64,000 bases of DNA from Labrenzia sp. PHM005 (GTDB lineage Bacteria; Pseudomonadota; Alphaproteobacteria; Rhizobiales; Stappiaceae). Below are positions 1 to 9,048 of this stretch, in pieces. Each line of letters starts with the position of its first letter. Position 1 is the first letter of the stretch. The stretch spans positions 5,761,001-5,825,000 of the forward strand of contig NZ_CP041191.1 in the NCBI RefSeq assembly GCF_006517275.1. The letters run 5' to 3'. The position numbers and the translations under genes are program-made. The notes under the pieces are model-generated. The model saw only the letters and a list, made by a program, of their open reading frames with translations, did not search any database and was not told where the DNA came from.

Positions 1-1685
1 ACACCTTCAGCGACAATTTTCATACCCAGCGCATCGCTCATTGCAATGATCGCCTTCACGATTGCATCGGCTTCCCGCGAAGCGCCGATATCCTTGATAA
101 AGGCCCGGTCTATCTTGATCTTGTCAAAAGGGAATTGCCGCAAGTACCCCAGGCTGGAATAGCCGGTACCAAAATCATCCATGGCAATGCCGACGCCCAG
201 TCTTTGCAAGTCACACAAGGTCTGGACGGCCGTGTCGACATCGTCGATCAGGACCTTTTCCGTAATCTCAAACTCCAGACGGCTGCCGTCCAATTTGTAG
301 GCGGTCAGTCTTTCCTGCACAAAGTCTGTGAGACCCTGCCAGCGGAACAGATTTGGGGACACATTCACCGCGATCTGCAATTGGTCTAGCAACGTGGCAT
401 GCCGGCAGGCGGTCTCCAGCACCCATTTGCTAACTGGAATGATCAGATCCGTACTTTCGGCAATCGAAATACACTGCTGCGTGCCGATGTTCGTGAGGAA
501 GGTGTCATCAAAGCGCAGCAACGCTTCAGCACCGACCAGCCGTCTTGATTTGGCATCAAACTGCGGCTGGTAATAGAGCTGGAACCTGTCGTCGGTCAGT
601 GCGCTGCGCAAAGCGCGTTCCACCAACCGGGTTTGTTTTTGTTGAAATTCCATTTCCTCGCGGAACATCCGGCAGATGCCGCGGCCTTCGTTCTTGGCCC
701 GGTAAAGGGCCAAATCGGCCCCGCGCATAATCCGTATCGGATCGAACTCCTCCGGCTCTCGCGCGACAGATATGCCGATGCTCGCGCCGATGGTCGCAAC
801 CTGACCGGACACGACATAGGGTTTGGAAACTTCCTCAATAAGATGTTTGGCCCGCTCGATGAGGGAGTTTTCATCCACCGGCCTTTGCACAAGAACCACA
901 AACTCATCTCCGCCAATGCGCGCCGGAAGATCCGATTTTGGAATGTTTGCCTTCAACCGGCCAGCAACTTCGATGAGCAATTGATCTCCAGCTGCATGGC
1001 CCAGGCTGTCGTTCACATCTTTGAACCGGTCAAGGTCGAGCGTGAACACCGCAACAGGCGACTTCCTTGCTCGGCTTTTCTCCAATGTTGATGTCAGCCG
1101 GTCATCGAATTGGGTCCGATTGGCAAGCCCTGTGAGGCTGTCATGGGTTGCCAGATACGCGATCTCGTTCAGCGATTCTTTCATCAGTCGGAGCGGGAGG
1201 ACTTTCAAGAACCAGAACAGTATGAGTGCCAATACCGACGACAACGCAGCTGTCAGGATCGCCTTCAAATAGACGAATTTCAAAGAGTGCGTAATCGACA
1301 GCTTGCCAACTTCATGTGCATAGTCGTCGAGGGATTTCTCCACCATCAGCACAGGCCAGACAAACACCGGTTCGGTTTCGGGATATTGCGCCACCACGCT
1401 GCCCGACGTTTCTGTCACTCTTAAGAAATGGAGTTGATCTCGCTTTTTGGTTCTGGAGAGGATTTCAGAGATTCGGATGTCGTTAAACGTCCAGTATTCC
1501 GGATCCAGATTAATGATTTCCCGGACGAAACTGCCTTTGAGCTCCAATTCGCCGAGCAACTCGGCTTCCAGACGTGTATACCCTGCATAAAACACACCCG
1601 CAGGCGGGAGGACCGCCACAATGAGTGTGAAGGCGATCGAAACCCACCTCGCTAGAGATATGAAAACCGACCATTCCTTTTGCAT
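1..1685 (-). CDS. Membrane GGDEF-EAL cyclic-di-GMP enzyme (partial, C-terminus beyond left edge)
   Basis: Reading the minus strand from an ATG at 1685 gives an open frame to the window edge. A membrane segment at about residues 10-28 and a second at about 140-162 flank a periplasmic region of about 110 residues, the layout of a membrane sensor. A GGDEF domain (about 175-335) carries an intact IGGDEF motif; an I-site RxxD is not seen. The EAL domain has the intact EAL triplet and the DDFGTGYSS loop, and stops at the edge inside the KIVAEGV motif, so only a short tail is missing. By family knowledge it should make and/or degrade cyclic-di-GMP. It starts 19 bases after the stop of a PstS-like binding protein, so the two are probably co-transcribed and the binding protein may feed the periplasmic domain (inference). 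Confidence 0.9.
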   Translation of the reverse strand, partial: MQKEWSVFISLARWVSIAFTLIVAVLPPAGVFYAGYTRLEAELLGELELKGSFVREIINLDPEYWTFNDIRISEILSRTKKRDQLHFLRVTETSGSVVAQYPETEPVFVWPVLMVEKSLDDYAHEVGKLSITHSLKFVYLKAILTAALSSVLALILFWFLKVLPLRLMKESLNEIAYLATHDSLTGLANRTQFDDRLTSTLEKSRARKSPVAVFTLDLDRFKDVNDSLGHAAGDQLLIEVAGRLKANIPKSDLPARIGGDEFVVLVQRPVDENSLIERAKHLIEEVSKPYVVSGQVATIGASIGISVAREPEEFDPIRIMRGADLALYRAKNEGRGICRMFREEMEFQQKQTRLVERALRSALTDDRFQLYYQPQFDAKSRRLVGAEALLRFDDTFLTNIGTQQCISIAESTDLIIPVSKWVLETACRHATLLDQLQIAVNVSPNLFRWQGLTDFVQERLTAYKLDGSRLEFEITEKVLIDDVDTAVQTLCDLQRLGVGIAMDDFGTGYSSLGYLRQFPFDKIKIDRAFIKDIGASREADAIVKAIIAMSDALGMKIVAEG

Positions 1686-1703
1686 GCAGGAAGCACTCCG
1701 CTC

Positions 1704-2567
1704 CTATTGGTTGGCCTCAGAAAGAACAGCAAGAAAACCATTTTTCTCCAACACTTCGGCTCCCTTGGCAGAGCGTACGAAGTCGCAAAAAGCAGTTACT
1801 GCCGGATCAGCCTGCCCCATCAAGACGAGACGCAGTGTTTTAACGTAAGGATAGTCGCCTGCTTTCAGATCGGCCAAAACGTCGTTCCGGCCCTGAAATG
1901 TTAGGTGTTTCAATTTGCGTTTTTCAGACAGGATCTGACCGTACGAAGCAAATCCAAGTGACCCGGACACATTTTCAAGGGCTTCGGCGTTCTGCTGGTC
2001 GTTTGTTGCCACAAACGCCTTATCCTGGCTGACCATATCAACGATCCCCTGATCGATTTCAGCGGACAGGCCCCTTAAGAATTTGGTGTCGGATTCCTTG
2101 AGTGGCCGCATCACGACACGAACCGGCATTCCATCAGGCCACGTTGCCGATTGACCGGAATACACCTTTGTCAAAAGCTCAAGATTTACCGCGTCAACCG
2201 GATTTTCTGCCTGTGTCAGAAACACCATCGGAGTTTTGGCAATCTCATATGAGATTGCACCGGCGGCGATCTCTTTGTCCTTTAGAGCCCGTGCGCTGAC
2301 TGAAAAACTGAGTTTGCCTTTGAGGACCGCCTTAATTCCACCACCGGACCCCAGGCTGGGCACAACCTTTATCTTTTCACTAGGAGCCTGTTGGCTATAG
2401 GCCTCGGCCAGCAGCCGGATGATCTCCAGACCAGACCCGGTTCCTCCGGCAATCAGTGTTTCAGACGGTTCCGCATTCCCGGTATTCGGCGAAGAAAACA
2501 ACAAGGCAGACCATAGCCCGGCTGCGGCGAGCCAACGAAATCTGGAAAACTGGAAAGTCCGTCGCAT
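1704..2567 (-). CDS. PstS-like phosphate-type periplasmic substrate-binding protein
   Basis: This is a 287-residue exported protein. A positively charged start, a hydrophobic stretch (about 13-25) and a likely cleavage after NA near residue 32 form a signal peptide. The mature protein opens with a GGTGSG loop, as in the PBP-like family that includes PstS. No PstC, PstA or PstB homologue is adjacent; the next gene downstream is a membrane GGDEF-EAL protein 19 bases away. The ATG is preceded by a GAGGGGG ribosome site. Family knowledge suggests binding of phosphate or another small oxyanion. Its role as a ligand sensor for the following gene is inference, and a transport role with unlinked permeases cannot be excluded. 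Confidence 0.8.
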   Translation of the reverse strand: MRRTFQFSRFRWLAAAGLWSALLFSSPNTGNAEPSETLIAGGTGSGLEIIRLLAEAYSQQAPSEKIKVVPSLGSGGGIKAVLKGKLSFSVSARALKDKEIAAGAISYEIAKTPMVFLTQAENPVDAVNLELLTKVYSGQSATWPDGMPVRVVMRPLKESDTKFLRGLSAEIDQGIVDMVSQDKAFVATNDQQNAEALENVSGSLGFASYGQILSEKRKLKHLTFQGRNDVLADLKAGDYPYVKTLRLVLMGQADPAVTAFCDFVRSAKGAEVLEKNGFLAVLSEANQ

Positions 2568-3109
2568 TTGCCCCCCTCAGACTTCGCCCGCCCTAAAACT
2601 CGGAATTGGCGGTCGAGACACTTAATGTCGATTTTGGCGCAAATGTAATTCAACCTCGCTAATCAATAATATAAAAGTTTAAATATGGAAATTCTCACAA
2701 TACATTGTCATTCATGCGCGAAATACTATTGTTAATTCTCACTATTTAACCAAAGGGAAGATCGCACACACTCCGATCAAAGTGTCTTTTTTGAAGAGCT
2801 GTGGCACCAAACCATAGGCACAGCATTTGCCAAACTCCTCCTAGCGTCATTTAAGACGAGAAGAGTGGGATCGGGTCATCGGCGCCAAGTGGTCTCCAGC
2901 TGTTTTGACATCAACAAACGACATCGCCGGATCCACGCGCCTGTAGAGAAAACAAAAATCCCCAACTGACAAGCGAAGGCGCCCAAAAACGGTCACAGGT
3001 TTCGAAACACCATCCGCAATCCCCTGTCAGTGTGGACGTATGAAAGAAAAACTGTCTAACTGATGACAAATCCGATTTACTCTGGCCCCTCCCGGTATCT
3101 CACTTCCCA
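2568..3109. other. Intergenic region, no gene seen
   Basis: About 540 bases between two divergent genes, AT-rich in the part next to the PstS-like gene. It must hold the promoters of both neighbours. I see no convincing ORF, repeat or hairpin. Confidence 0.5.
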
Positions 3110-3562
3110 ATGCCACTAGCCCCAATCAGTATCACCCTTGCCCCGGCTGTACTGTCTGATGGCGATCAGCTTGCAGACCTTCGTGTCAGAGCGATGAGGC
3201 CAAGCTTGGAAGCAATCGGCAGGTTTGATCCTATCCGGGCCAGAACGCGTTTCCTGTCAAACTATTCGCCATCCGACACTCAGAAAATCCTGCTTAACAG
3301 CGAACTTGCGGGATTTCTTGTTGTCCGCGAGAACCCGGATCACCTTTACCTGGATCATTTTTACATTCGTCAGGAGGTCCAGGGACGGGGAAGCGGCCGG
3401 CACGTCCTGAGTGAAGTCAAAGCCAGAGCCCAAAAGTCCGGCTGTCCTATCCGCCTGATTGCGTTGGCCGGCAGTCCGGCAAACGCCTTTTATCTCTCGA
3501 ACGGATTTGAAGCTGTCGGCAGAGATGATGTCGACGTTCAATACCAATGGATTTCTGACTGA
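3110..3562 (+). CDS. GNAT family N-acetyltransferase
   Basis: A 150-residue single-domain protein, the usual size for a GNAT enzyme. The acetyl-CoA pyrophosphate loop (motif A) is visible as QGRGSGRHVL at residues 91-100, after the strand LYLDHFYI. The C-terminal half has NAFYLSNGFEAVGR, the typical motif B with N and Y/F. It should transfer an acetyl group from acetyl-CoA to an amine, but the substrate cannot be read from sequence. It stands alone between intergenic stretches. Confidence 0.85.
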   Translation: MPLAPISITLAPAVLSDGDQLADLRVRAMRPSLEAIGRFDPIRARTRFLSNYSPSDTQKILLNSELAGFLVVRENPDHLYLDHFYIRQEVQGRGSGRHVLSEVKARAQKSGCPIRLIALAGSPANAFYLSNGFEAVGRDDVDVQYQWISD

Positions 3563-3836
3563 CCTCGATCGGGTGGACTGCAGCACGCCCTGTCCTCACC
3601 TCCGTCATGACTTGACTTGATCATGGCATCCCTTTCGTCGCCATACCCATCGCACGGCCCTTGAAATTGCGCGTAAGCCCTAAGGATCTTCGGGTCATGC
3701 CCGCTTCATCCAAAGATGAGCTGATAAGGCGCAGGCCTAGAAACAGACCGGGAATATCAAGGGTTGCGCTGTGGCTAACAACATGCAATGTTCTTTTTAT
3801 GTTTCTTATATGTTCCCCATTTAGACGAGGCGTGCA

Positions 3837-4226
3837 ATGTCCTTAAATTATGTAATGATCGGTTCTAATGATGTAACGAAGGCACGGGCTTATTTTGATG
3901 CCGTCTTACCACTCATTGGTGGAACGGTGGTGATGGAATTCATGCCGAATGGGGTTTGCTATGGTCTGCGTGGCGGCGGGCGGATTTGGGTAACACCGCC
4001 GTTTAACAAGGAAGCGGCAACGCCAGGCAATGGTAATATGGTCGGGTTGCTCTGCGAAAATGAGACCGAAGTGCAGGCAGCTCATGCAGCGGCGCTTTCT
4101 GCCGGTGGCACCGATGAAGGGGAGCCGGGTCCGCGCCCGCAATATGGGCCTGATTTTTACGGAGCCTATGTCCGTGATCTTGATGGCAACAAGATGAGCT
4201 TCGTCTATTTTGGCGGTGCGGATTGA
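3837..4226 (+). CDS. VOC family (glyoxalase/dioxygenase-fold) protein
   Basis: A 129-residue single VOC module. The start LNYVMIGSNDVTKARAYFD, the central strand YGLRGGGRIWV and the end YVRDLDGNKMSFVYF are characteristic of the small glyoxalase/bleomycin-resistance fold. Many such proteins bind a metal ion, but which residues would do so here cannot be settled without alignment. Substrate unknown. No operon partner. Confidence 0.85.
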   Translation: MSLNYVMIGSNDVTKARAYFDAVLPLIGGTVVMEFMPNGVCYGLRGGGRIWVTPPFNKEAATPGNGNMVGLLCENETEVQAAHAAALSAGGTDEGEPGPRPQYGPDFYGAYVRDLDGNKMSFVYFGGAD

Positions 4227-4617
4227 TCGTTGGCGATGGCATTCGGCGCGGCCCAAGATTAGATTGCCTCGCCGTTTCGCTGCGCGCAGGGGATATGGCC
4301 GTTTGGGGCGAAGGGTAGCTTCACTGCTTAAACTGCAACGGCAATCAGTGGAGCGACCGCTGCAGAGTCACAAGTCGTCGGCTCAGCGGCTATTTGCGCC
4401 AAAGGGTGAGGCCTCGCCTCACCTGTTGGCACGACAGGTACCAAGAAGGCGGGCCAAGAACAAAACCCTGGGAAATGAACGACTGGTTCTGATCTTCTTT
4501 AGGCCCTAAATCAACATCCGTGCCGATTGCCGCAAATGTCCGGATCGAGCCCATCAGAGACTTTCATGCTGATGCGCTGAACTCGAAATTCAAGTGGATT
4601 CGGGATAGTCGCAGCGG
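4227..4617. other. Intergenic region between convergent genes
   Basis: About 390 bases between the VOC gene and a binding-protein gene that face each other. A frame runs through 4210-4509 but its arginine-rich translation resembles no protein and lacks a ribosome site. No clear terminator with a T-run was found. Confidence 0.4.
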
Positions 4618-5352
4618 TCACGATTTGGGAGGTTGCTCGGGCCCGGAGGGTTTGTTGTAAAACTCGTCTTTGATACGTTCAATATCGCCAGACGCCAACA
4701 TGTCTCGAAACTCCGATTTCACTATCGGAATCAAGTTGCTATGCTTTCTATGCAGGTAGTGATAAAATGGAACAGTGCGTAAAGGCGCTCCGACACGCTG
4801 AATACAACCCTGTTCATTTTGATCGGAGTAAAGGTGCAGAGCTATCCGTGGGGCGATCACTGCATCTAAACGGCCCAGCTTGAGCATTCCGAACAATTCG
4901 GGTTGAGTTTCCCCTAGCCAAACATTTTCGTAGTCATCGGTGAATGTCGCCAGCAGTCTTGCGCCATTCAGCCTACCCCACCGCAACTCTGACGGCTTTT
5001 TGCTCTCCAGGATGTGCGGGTCACAAGAATACACCAACACATCGATCGTCATGATTGGAACGTCGATCCGATGGAGTTCCGGAAATACCTTTTCGAATAC
5101 GCGCGGCGCGGCAATCTCTCCATCCGCCTGCCCCGCCGAAGCCATGGCAATAGACCGGGCCCTGGGCATTTTTTGAATGACTATGGGTATACCGAGCCTG
5201 TTATATGCTGCTGTGACGATTTCGACGGCAAGCTGAAGCGGCGCCGCATTTTGGCCCATCAACAGCAAAAGCGGGTCTTTAGCAACAACTCGAGAGGGAA
5301 ACAGCCCCAGCACCAATATGCTAACCAGTAGAGTATTCAAAAGCGTACGCAT
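4618..5352 (-). CDS. Orphan periplasmic solute-binding protein (SBP family 3-like)
   Basis: The protein has about 244 residues from the ATG at 5352, which has an AGAGGTG ribosome site 5-7 bases upstream. A longer frame reaches 5424 but would put a charged leader before the signal peptide (about 1-24, ending VVA). The mature part resembles family 3 amino-acid-type binding proteins: a two-lobe layout, an IQKMPRARSIAMA segment and a C-terminal helix IERIKDEF. The family-typical Arg-Asp ligand motifs are weak, so ligand identity is open. No permease or ATPase gene is adjacent. Confidence 0.7.
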   Translation of the reverse strand: MRTLLNTLLVSILVLGLFPSRVVAKDPLLLLMGQNAAPLQLAVEIVTAAYNRLGIPIVIQKMPRARSIAMASAGQADGEIAAPRVFEKVFPELHRIDVPIMTIDVLVYSCDPHILESKKPSELRWGRLNGARLLATFTDDYENVWLGETQPELFGMLKLGRLDAVIAPRIALHLYSDQNEQGCIQRVGAPLRTVPFYHYLHRKHSNLIPIVKSEFRDMLASGDIERIKDEFYNKPSGPEQPPKS

Positions 5353-5870
5353 TCGCACCTCTGCCTTGGTCCGCTCTGTTATTGGCACCTTAGGGATGAA
5401 CAGATAGTCGACGTCCCGATACATAATAGTATACTGCGAGGAATGTCGTTCGGATTAGACTTTTTGGGGCTCAAATTGATTACTCTGGAACAAACTTTAG
5501 TGTACGATCACCACACACAGCGATCCGCATCCGCACACTGAAAACCCGCTTTGGGCCGTCTTTGCCAATTGTTCAAAAGGTTAGAAAGTCCGGCCAACGG
5601 CCATCCGTTCCAACTGCACCGAATGACCGGTCTCCGCCCTCATCTGGGAGTACCGTTTGAGGCATTGGGTTAATCTGGGCATGATGCATTTTGACCGACA
5701 GACTGACCTTGCGATGTAAAGCGTGCCAAAAGCACAGCTGATCGGAAGGATATTAAACGGCATGGATCCCCGGATCGGTGTCCGGGGCAGGCTCCCGGAT
5801 CGGCGTCCGGGGCAAGCATCTGGATCAAGTCCGGTGATGGCGGCGGAGGTTTGCCCGTGGCTGCCACCCC
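5353..5870. other. Intergenic region with two tandem hairpin repeats
   Basis: About 500 bases with no convincing gene. A frame at 5581-5874 is rich in Arg, Pro and Gly because it crosses the GC-rich repeats and is not supported. The repeats at 5768-5814 are listed separately. Confidence 0.45.
5768..5814. repeat. Two tandem copies of a small palindromic unit
   Basis: The unit CCCGGATCGGYGTCCGGGGCA occurs twice in direct orientation (about 5769-5789 and 5794-5814). Each copy folds on itself through CCCGGA/TCCGGG. They are followed by a related ATCAAGTCCGG stretch, so this is probably a relative of the dispersed intergenic palindromes seen elsewhere in the window. Confidence 0.7.
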
Positions 5871-6119
5871 TCAATGCATGCTGAGGAGCACTTCAATGTC
5901 GTGTTGCGAGAGCGGAGCCAGAAGAGCCTTTTCTTCAACATGCAAATTGGGATCGCTTTCAAGATGCGCCATGATTTGCACCGCAACTTCACTGGTCGGC
6001 TGATAATAAAGATCCGGATTTTCCTTGCTCAAATCGTCCAGAAGCCGTGTGATCAGCTTCCTGCGTTTTTCAGCATCCAGTTCACTGCGTTTATCCTGTA
6101 ACACTGTTTTTTCTTCCAA
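5871..6119 (-). CDS. Small charged hypothetical protein
   Basis: A frame of up to 82 residues, rich in Glu, Lys, Asp and Leu and predicted mainly helical, with no membrane segment or known motif. The outermost start is a TTG at 6119; a GTG at 6104 preceded by GGAAG looks at least as good, so the start is uncertain. The amphipathic composition argues for a real gene rather than a shadow. I do not recognise the family. It lies downstream of the exported decarboxylase-like gene on the same strand but 190 bases away. Confidence 0.5.
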   Translation of the reverse strand: MEEKTVLQDKRSELDAEKRRKLITRLLDDLSKENPDLYYQPTSEVAVQIMAHLESDPNLHVEEKALLAPLSQHDIEVLLSMH

Positions 6120-6308
6120 TTCAGATTCAGAACGACGCTCTTAACGAGTATAGCACGTAATTTCACAGCACTGAAAGTATCCCCAGCCAAAGAGAAAACC
6201 CTTTCATCAAATCCAGAGGCAGCCGGGGCTACGACGAGACTGTGGCCCCTCCCCGGTTCACCGGGGAAAGGCCATACGTTTCTTTATCTAATGCTCTGAC
6301 TGGTCCGC

Positions 6309-7730
6309 TTACTGGCCATCGGGCGGAGATTGCGGCGGCAACACCGGCTCGACGCTGCAATCATTGCCTCCACCAAAGCAGCCATACCGTTCCCCCTGAA
6401 GCGATGGCACATAATTGACGCCTGCCCCCGGCGCCGGTTCACGCATATGCGGAACGGTCAGCTGAAAATCCGCCTCTTCCTGGAAAATCACCACAAAATC
6501 CGAGCCGCCGAAGGCGAAGTTGGCAAACTCCCAGCCCTTTTCGGCCATAGCCCCTTCCTGAACCCAATCGCGCGGCTGGATGGCACTCACCTGGGCCATG
6601 CCCATCGGCGAAATCACCACCACACCATGATCTTCGGTTTCAATGCCGATCACCATGCGGGTCTGACCGAATTGCCAGTCAGCGGTGTCCTGCGGGTCAT
6701 AATAGGCAATCCCACCCGGTTCCACGGCTTCCTTCCAGCCGGATTTCAGCCGCACCGCGGACTGCAGATGCTTCATATAGATCAGCTTGCCGGCCACCGG
6801 CACATGCAGGCGGTGATAATTGTTCACATTGAGGAACTGATGGGTCCAGGTGCCGCCATCAAAGATACTGGGATCAATGGAGCCGAACTCGGCAATCACC
6901 TTTTCGTCCGGCTCGCCGGTGATGAAGGTGTGCACATCGCTGTAAAGCTTGCCTTTGATCAGCTGGCCGGCCTGGCTGACCGTGTCATAATCGGTGATCA
7001 GCTTGCCGTTGTTGCTGATTGCCCACCAACCGGCAGAGTTGGAATCGCCGATGGAGACCACTGTATTGGGGTCTTTGTAACCCTGCACGGGCCGAGACCC
7101 GGTTGGAAACTGCGTGGCGCAGAGCTCGCGCACAAAGAAATCCTGGAAGGTGGTGTAGCCGCCTGCCGGAGGGCAATACCAATCGCCAAAGTTGGGGTCG
7201 GACGTGAAGTCCGGCACATGCGCCGCCGATGCTGGCGTTTCCAGATAGTCACCCCAGGATTGGGCGATAGTGCGCATCCAGTTGGAAAAGGTCTCATTTT
7301 CAAACTGCAGCTGACCACGCGGGTCTGTTGTTAATTGCCGGTCGACCAGGAAATAGCTGTAAGACAGCATGTCCAGGATGTTCCAGTTACAGTAGTTTTT
7401 GCCGTCCATGCTGACGCGGATAGCACCGTTATGGACATTCGTATCGATGTTCTGCGGATTATAGGTCACCAGCGCATCAACAAAGTCATAATAGTCATTG
7501 AGGCTCGCCACTGGATTGGTGTTCGGGTCATCATTGACCCGTTGGCCAAGCTCAATTGACTGCACCAGTGACTTGCGCAGGTTCATGTCTTCCTCAACCA
7601 GATTGATCAAGGCCTGGGTCGCCGGCTGGCGATCGACCGGTGGGCAGTCTTTCGCCAGGGCCACGCCACTGCCGAGAAGGGCCAGGCTCACGCCGGCAAC
7701 AGCAGCACATGTGAGGGAATTCTGTTTCAT
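6309..7730 (-). CDS. Exported phosphatidylserine decarboxylase-like protein
   Basis: The protein has 473 residues from the ATG at 7730, which has a GGAGGA site; a longer start at 7742 lacks one. A Sec signal peptide covers about residues 1-26 (ending ALA). The N-terminal half looks like the domain often found before phosphatidylserine decarboxylase domains. The C-terminal half shows decarboxylase hallmarks: TFQDFFVREL (about 194-203), FLNVNNYHRLHVP (about 299-311) and FGGSDFVVIF near 407-416. The last lies where the LGST self-cleavage site sits in classical enzymes, and the Ser that becomes the pyruvoyl group is kept. Classical Psd acts at the inner face of the inner membrane, so an exported form is unusual. 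Substrate is not determined. Confidence 0.85.
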   Translation of the reverse strand: MKQNSLTCAAVAGVSLALLGSGVALAKDCPPVDRQPATQALINLVEEDMNLRKSLVQSIELGQRVNDDPNTNPVASLNDYYDFVDALVTYNPQNIDTNVHNGAIRVSMDGKNYCNWNILDMLSYSYFLVDRQLTTDPRGQLQFENETFSNWMRTIAQSWGDYLETPASAAHVPDFTSDPNFGDWYCPPAGGYTTFQDFFVRELCATQFPTGSRPVQGYKDPNTVVSIGDSNSAGWWAISNNGKLITDYDTVSQAGQLIKGKLYSDVHTFITGEPDEKVIAEFGSIDPSIFDGGTWTHQFLNVNNYHRLHVPVAGKLIYMKHLQSAVRLKSGWKEAVEPGGIAYYDPQDTADWQFGQTRMVIGIETEDHGVVVISPMGMAQVSAIQPRDWVQEGAMAEKGWEFANFAFGGSDFVVIFQEEADFQLTVPHMREPAPGAGVNYVPSLQGERYGCFGGGNDCSVEPVLPPQSPPDGQ

Positions 7731-7963
7731 CAATTCCTCCAACGTCGTTCACAACTTACTTAAGTGATTATTTTTATTATTAAATATTACGATATCACAA
7801 TTTAAAGTTGCTGTTAAGCGAATTTGCCACTGAAATATTTTTTGGCCGAAATTGTCGGGTGGAATATCGTGCGGATACGCCAACGCTAGGCGAGTCTTGC
7901 CAAGCGCATCTGCGTCCAGGTCATGGAAAAAGCAGCGAATGAATTTGGAGATAGCGTTCGGTG

Positions 7964-8911
7964 TCAGACAGACCGTCTCAAAGTTTCACTTGGCGTTTCG
8001 CCGAAATGGGTCTTGTAAAGACCCGCCACACGGCCCAGCTGAGTGAACCCATGGGCGTGGGCCAGCTCGGTCACGGTACAGTCGTCCTTGTGCAATCGTT
8101 TCAGCTCGCGCCGCAGCGCATGAAGACGGCGCAGCTCGAAATACCGGCGTGGCCCAATCCCCAAAGTTGACTGAAAGGCATAATAAAGCTTGCGCTTCGA
8201 CATCCCAAGCTGTCCGGCCAGGGTATCGATATCGTCCTGTCCGTCGTCTTCGCCCAGTTCAAATACGGTTTCGGCAGACCGGACGATTTTGTGCTGTCGG
8301 GAGGCTGGAATTGCGGACACGCTCACAGACTGAGCTTCCATCCAAGGCATCAAGACTTCTGATAGAACCTCCAGGACATGGTCCCGCCACATGCGTTTTT
8401 GATTGCGGAATTCGGGACTGTCTGAGATCCCCTGCAAACGCAACCACCGGCTTGCTCTCTGGCAGACTTTCGTGAGCCGGTTCAAACGTTCACCTGGAAC
8501 GCGCCTTAACGGCGCCCCGCGTGGGGTCCATCCAAGCACGTCAACGAGATCTTCTGACACGGAAATCTCAAGGCTTAGAAGCGGGCCATGCAACAGGTAG
8601 TCGGTCTCTTGTCCCGGGTGCCAGACAAGCGCGTCTTTCGGCCCAACTTCGAGGCCGGAACTTAGAACGGCTCCCTCGCTCTCGATCATGTAACCAATAT
8701 GAAGGCCATCTCCTTCCAGAACATCGCGCCAAAGCTGGCGCCCCTCGCTGCGGACCCAGTTCAAGGTGACACCTTCAAAATCCTCCGCACGTAGTTCGAA
8801 GTTAAGAGGTCCGGCTGTGAGCTGTGTCAGGGAAGGGCTAATGCCCATGGTTTCAAACCAGAACATTTCGATTTCATCAAAGGTTTCGAAACGCACGCAG
8901 TCTGAATTCAT
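7964..8911 (-). CDS. AraC family transcriptional regulator
   Basis: About 315 residues from the ATG at 8911, which follows a GGACGGGG purine-rich stretch; the frame extends to 9001 but would then overlap the promoter of the divergent gene. The last 100 residues form the two-helix-turn-helix AraC domain: DTLAGQLGMSKRKLYYAFQ followed by VTELAHAHGFTQLGRVAGLYK and the end GETPSETLRR. The N-terminal 200 residues are a sensing domain without clear motif. It is divergent from the exported agmatinase-like gene at 9049, so it probably controls that gene and perhaps itself (inference). Confidence 0.88.
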   Translation of the reverse strand: MNSDCVRFETFDEIEMFWFETMGISPSLTQLTAGPLNFELRAEDFEGVTLNWVRSEGRQLWRDVLEGDGLHIGYMIESEGAVLSSGLEVGPKDALVWHPGQETDYLLHGPLLSLEISVSEDLVDVLGWTPRGAPLRRVPGERLNRLTKVCQRASRWLRLQGISDSPEFRNQKRMWRDHVLEVLSEVLMPWMEAQSVSVSAIPASRQHKIVRSAETVFELGEDDGQDDIDTLAGQLGMSKRKLYYAFQSTLGIGPRRYFELRRLHALRRELKRLHKDDCTVTELAHAHGFTQLGRVAGLYKTHFGETPSETLRRSV

Positions 8912-9048
8912 TGCCCCGTCCGCAATAAGAAAATTGATAAATCTTGCACGATCTGAACAGCCCCTCGTTTTGAATAATGGCAGTGTTTCATCTCCGGTCA
9001 AGGACCTGTGCCCTTGCGTCAGAGCTCGTTGTTTTTGGGAGGCTTGAA

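Noticed and set aside
3661..3846. A 61-codon frame before the VOC gene
   Set aside because: No ribosome site, unlikely composition, overlaps the VOC start.
5581..5874. A 97-codon minus-strand frame in the gap after the small charged protein
   Set aside because: It runs through tandem GC-rich palindromes and has no ribosome site.
6243..6274. Hairpin TGGCC/CCCCGG...CCGGGG/GGCCA after the decarboxylase-like gene as a terminator
   Set aside because: The stem is good, but there is no T-run on the minus strand; left unassigned.
6330..7334. A 334-codon plus-strand frame opposite the decarboxylase-like gene
   Set aside because: It is the antisense of a well-supported gene; His/Arg-rich composition is typical of an antisense shadow.
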